Below, in pieces: positions 63,901 through 64,000 of a stretch of 64,000 bases of DNA. Below the pieces are notes generated by a model. It was given only the letters and a program-made list of their open reading frames with translations, was not told the DNA's origin and ran no database searches. Positions within the stretch are counted from its first letter, which is position 1; every line of letters starts with the position of its first letter. Both the position numbers and the translations under genes were made by a program. Origin of the DNA: Nereocystis luetkeana. Taxonomy: Eukaryota; Sar; Phaeophyceae; Laminariales; Laminariaceae. The stretch is from positions 6,671,680 to 6,735,679 of the forward strand of contig JARUPZ010000018.1 in assembly GCA_031213475.1 (NCBI GenBank), read 5' to 3'.

Positions 63901-64000
63901 AACCACGAACTACAACCACGGCAGAAATTCAAGGCCGGGTCACGACATGCGGCGACCAGTACTGGTACGAAGACTCGACTACGTATCTTCAAGGACCCAC

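Larger units (their letters stand above)
1..64000 (+). repeat. Satellite DNA array, 343-348 bp unit, about 184 tandem copies
   Basis: Every part of the window belongs to one tandem repeat family, all copies in the same orientation. Anchoring on the ATGTTCCC motif gives 185 occurrences from 21 to 63845. In the first part (anchors 21 to 33308) the 96 spacings are 17 of 343 bp, 36 of 347 bp and 43 of 348 bp, which sum exactly to the observed 33,287 bp. After 33308 the spacing is 347 bp throughout except one of 349 and one of 346. No stretch outside the family was found and neither array end is present. The unit is close to twice a nucleosome repeat length, as for many eukaryotic satellites. I do not recognise the family. 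Location (centromeric, pericentromeric, subtelomeric or other) cannot be told from sequence alone. Confidence 0.98.
33047..64000 (+). repeat. Homogenised array, about 89 near-identical 347-bp units (block IV)
   Basis: From 33,047, just after the last AATTAAAG allele at 33,040-33,047, the sequence is a repetition of one unit with CAAA linker, ACTACG, GGACCC, CCAGCCC and GGATTAATTATG. I found only five departures in about 31 kb: T to C at 35876; two extra A within 36577-36580, making one 349-bp unit; C to T at 40495; CC to AT at 40811-40812; and loss of one T at about 56827-56828, making one 346-bp unit. Such uniformity points to very recent amplification, or to an assembly that has copied one unit. 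Synonymous-looking single differences that I missed by eye are possible. Confidence 0.93.

Noticed and set aside
1-64000. CRISPR array
   Set aside because: The regular period is due to whole-unit tandem repetition; there are no short repeats with unique spacers.
1-64000. Ribosomal DNA spacer repeats or telomeric repeats
   Set aside because: No rRNA sequence, no polymerase I landmark I can recognise, and no runs of short telomere-type repeats are present.
1-64000. Mobile element inserted in the array
   Set aside because: The anchor spacing accounts for every base apart from a 2-bp gain and a 1-bp loss, so there is no room for an insertion.

Overview
The whole 64-kb window is one head-to-tail array of a single satellite DNA family, all units in the same orientation. 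I see no unique sequence, gene, RNA gene, transposon or CRISPR array anywhere. The unit is about 347 bp (343, 347 or 348 bp depending on a short linker). Counting the conserved ATGTTCCC motif (positions 21, 364, 712, 1055 and so on to 63845, with ATG changed to CTG in two units) gives 185 anchors, i.e. 184 full units plus cut ends; the array runs off both edges. A long monotonous array of dinucleosome-sized units with nested higher-order repeats is typical of eukaryotic heterochromatin (centromere, pericentromere, subtelomere, or a sex or B chromosome). I do not recognise the family and cannot name the organism. The unit is 53.9% GC (my hand count: 108 C and 79 G on the + strand) and is not CpG-depleted (22 CpG, observed/expected about 0.9), which argues against an old, heavily methylated vertebrate-type satellite.

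Layout. (I) 1 to about 18.4 kb: a mosaic block with every main linker type, including the 343-bp form. It contains a 3-unit repeat (3138-5219), a 9-unit higher-order repeat in two adjacent copies (4177-7295 and 7296-10414), a rare 3-unit module seen three times (364, 2447, 12848), and a 2.7-kb segment present twice 10,401 bp apart. (II) 18.4 to 29.5 kb: a block with no 343-bp units, organised in 11-unit and then 7-unit blocks that end in a strongly marked variant unit. (III) 29.5 to 33.05 kb: the 343-bp form returns, followed by a degenerate transition zone (31,577-33,307) rich in private changes. (IV) 33,047 to 64,000: about 89 units with a fixed 347-bp period that look identical except for five small events.

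The window therefore holds both an older, recombined part and a very recent, almost clean amplification, with the junction visible. The amplified unit combines alleles (CAAA linker, GGACCC in place of the BamHI site) found singly or together in a few units just before the junction. All apparent reading frames are periodic echoes of the repeat and are not treated as genes. The most useful results are the homogenisation boundary, the irregular higher-order structure with its marker unit, the length-setting linker, the excess of adjacent double substitutions, and the warning that block IV has a 16-kb stretch with no unique marker, so its copy number depends on the assembly.
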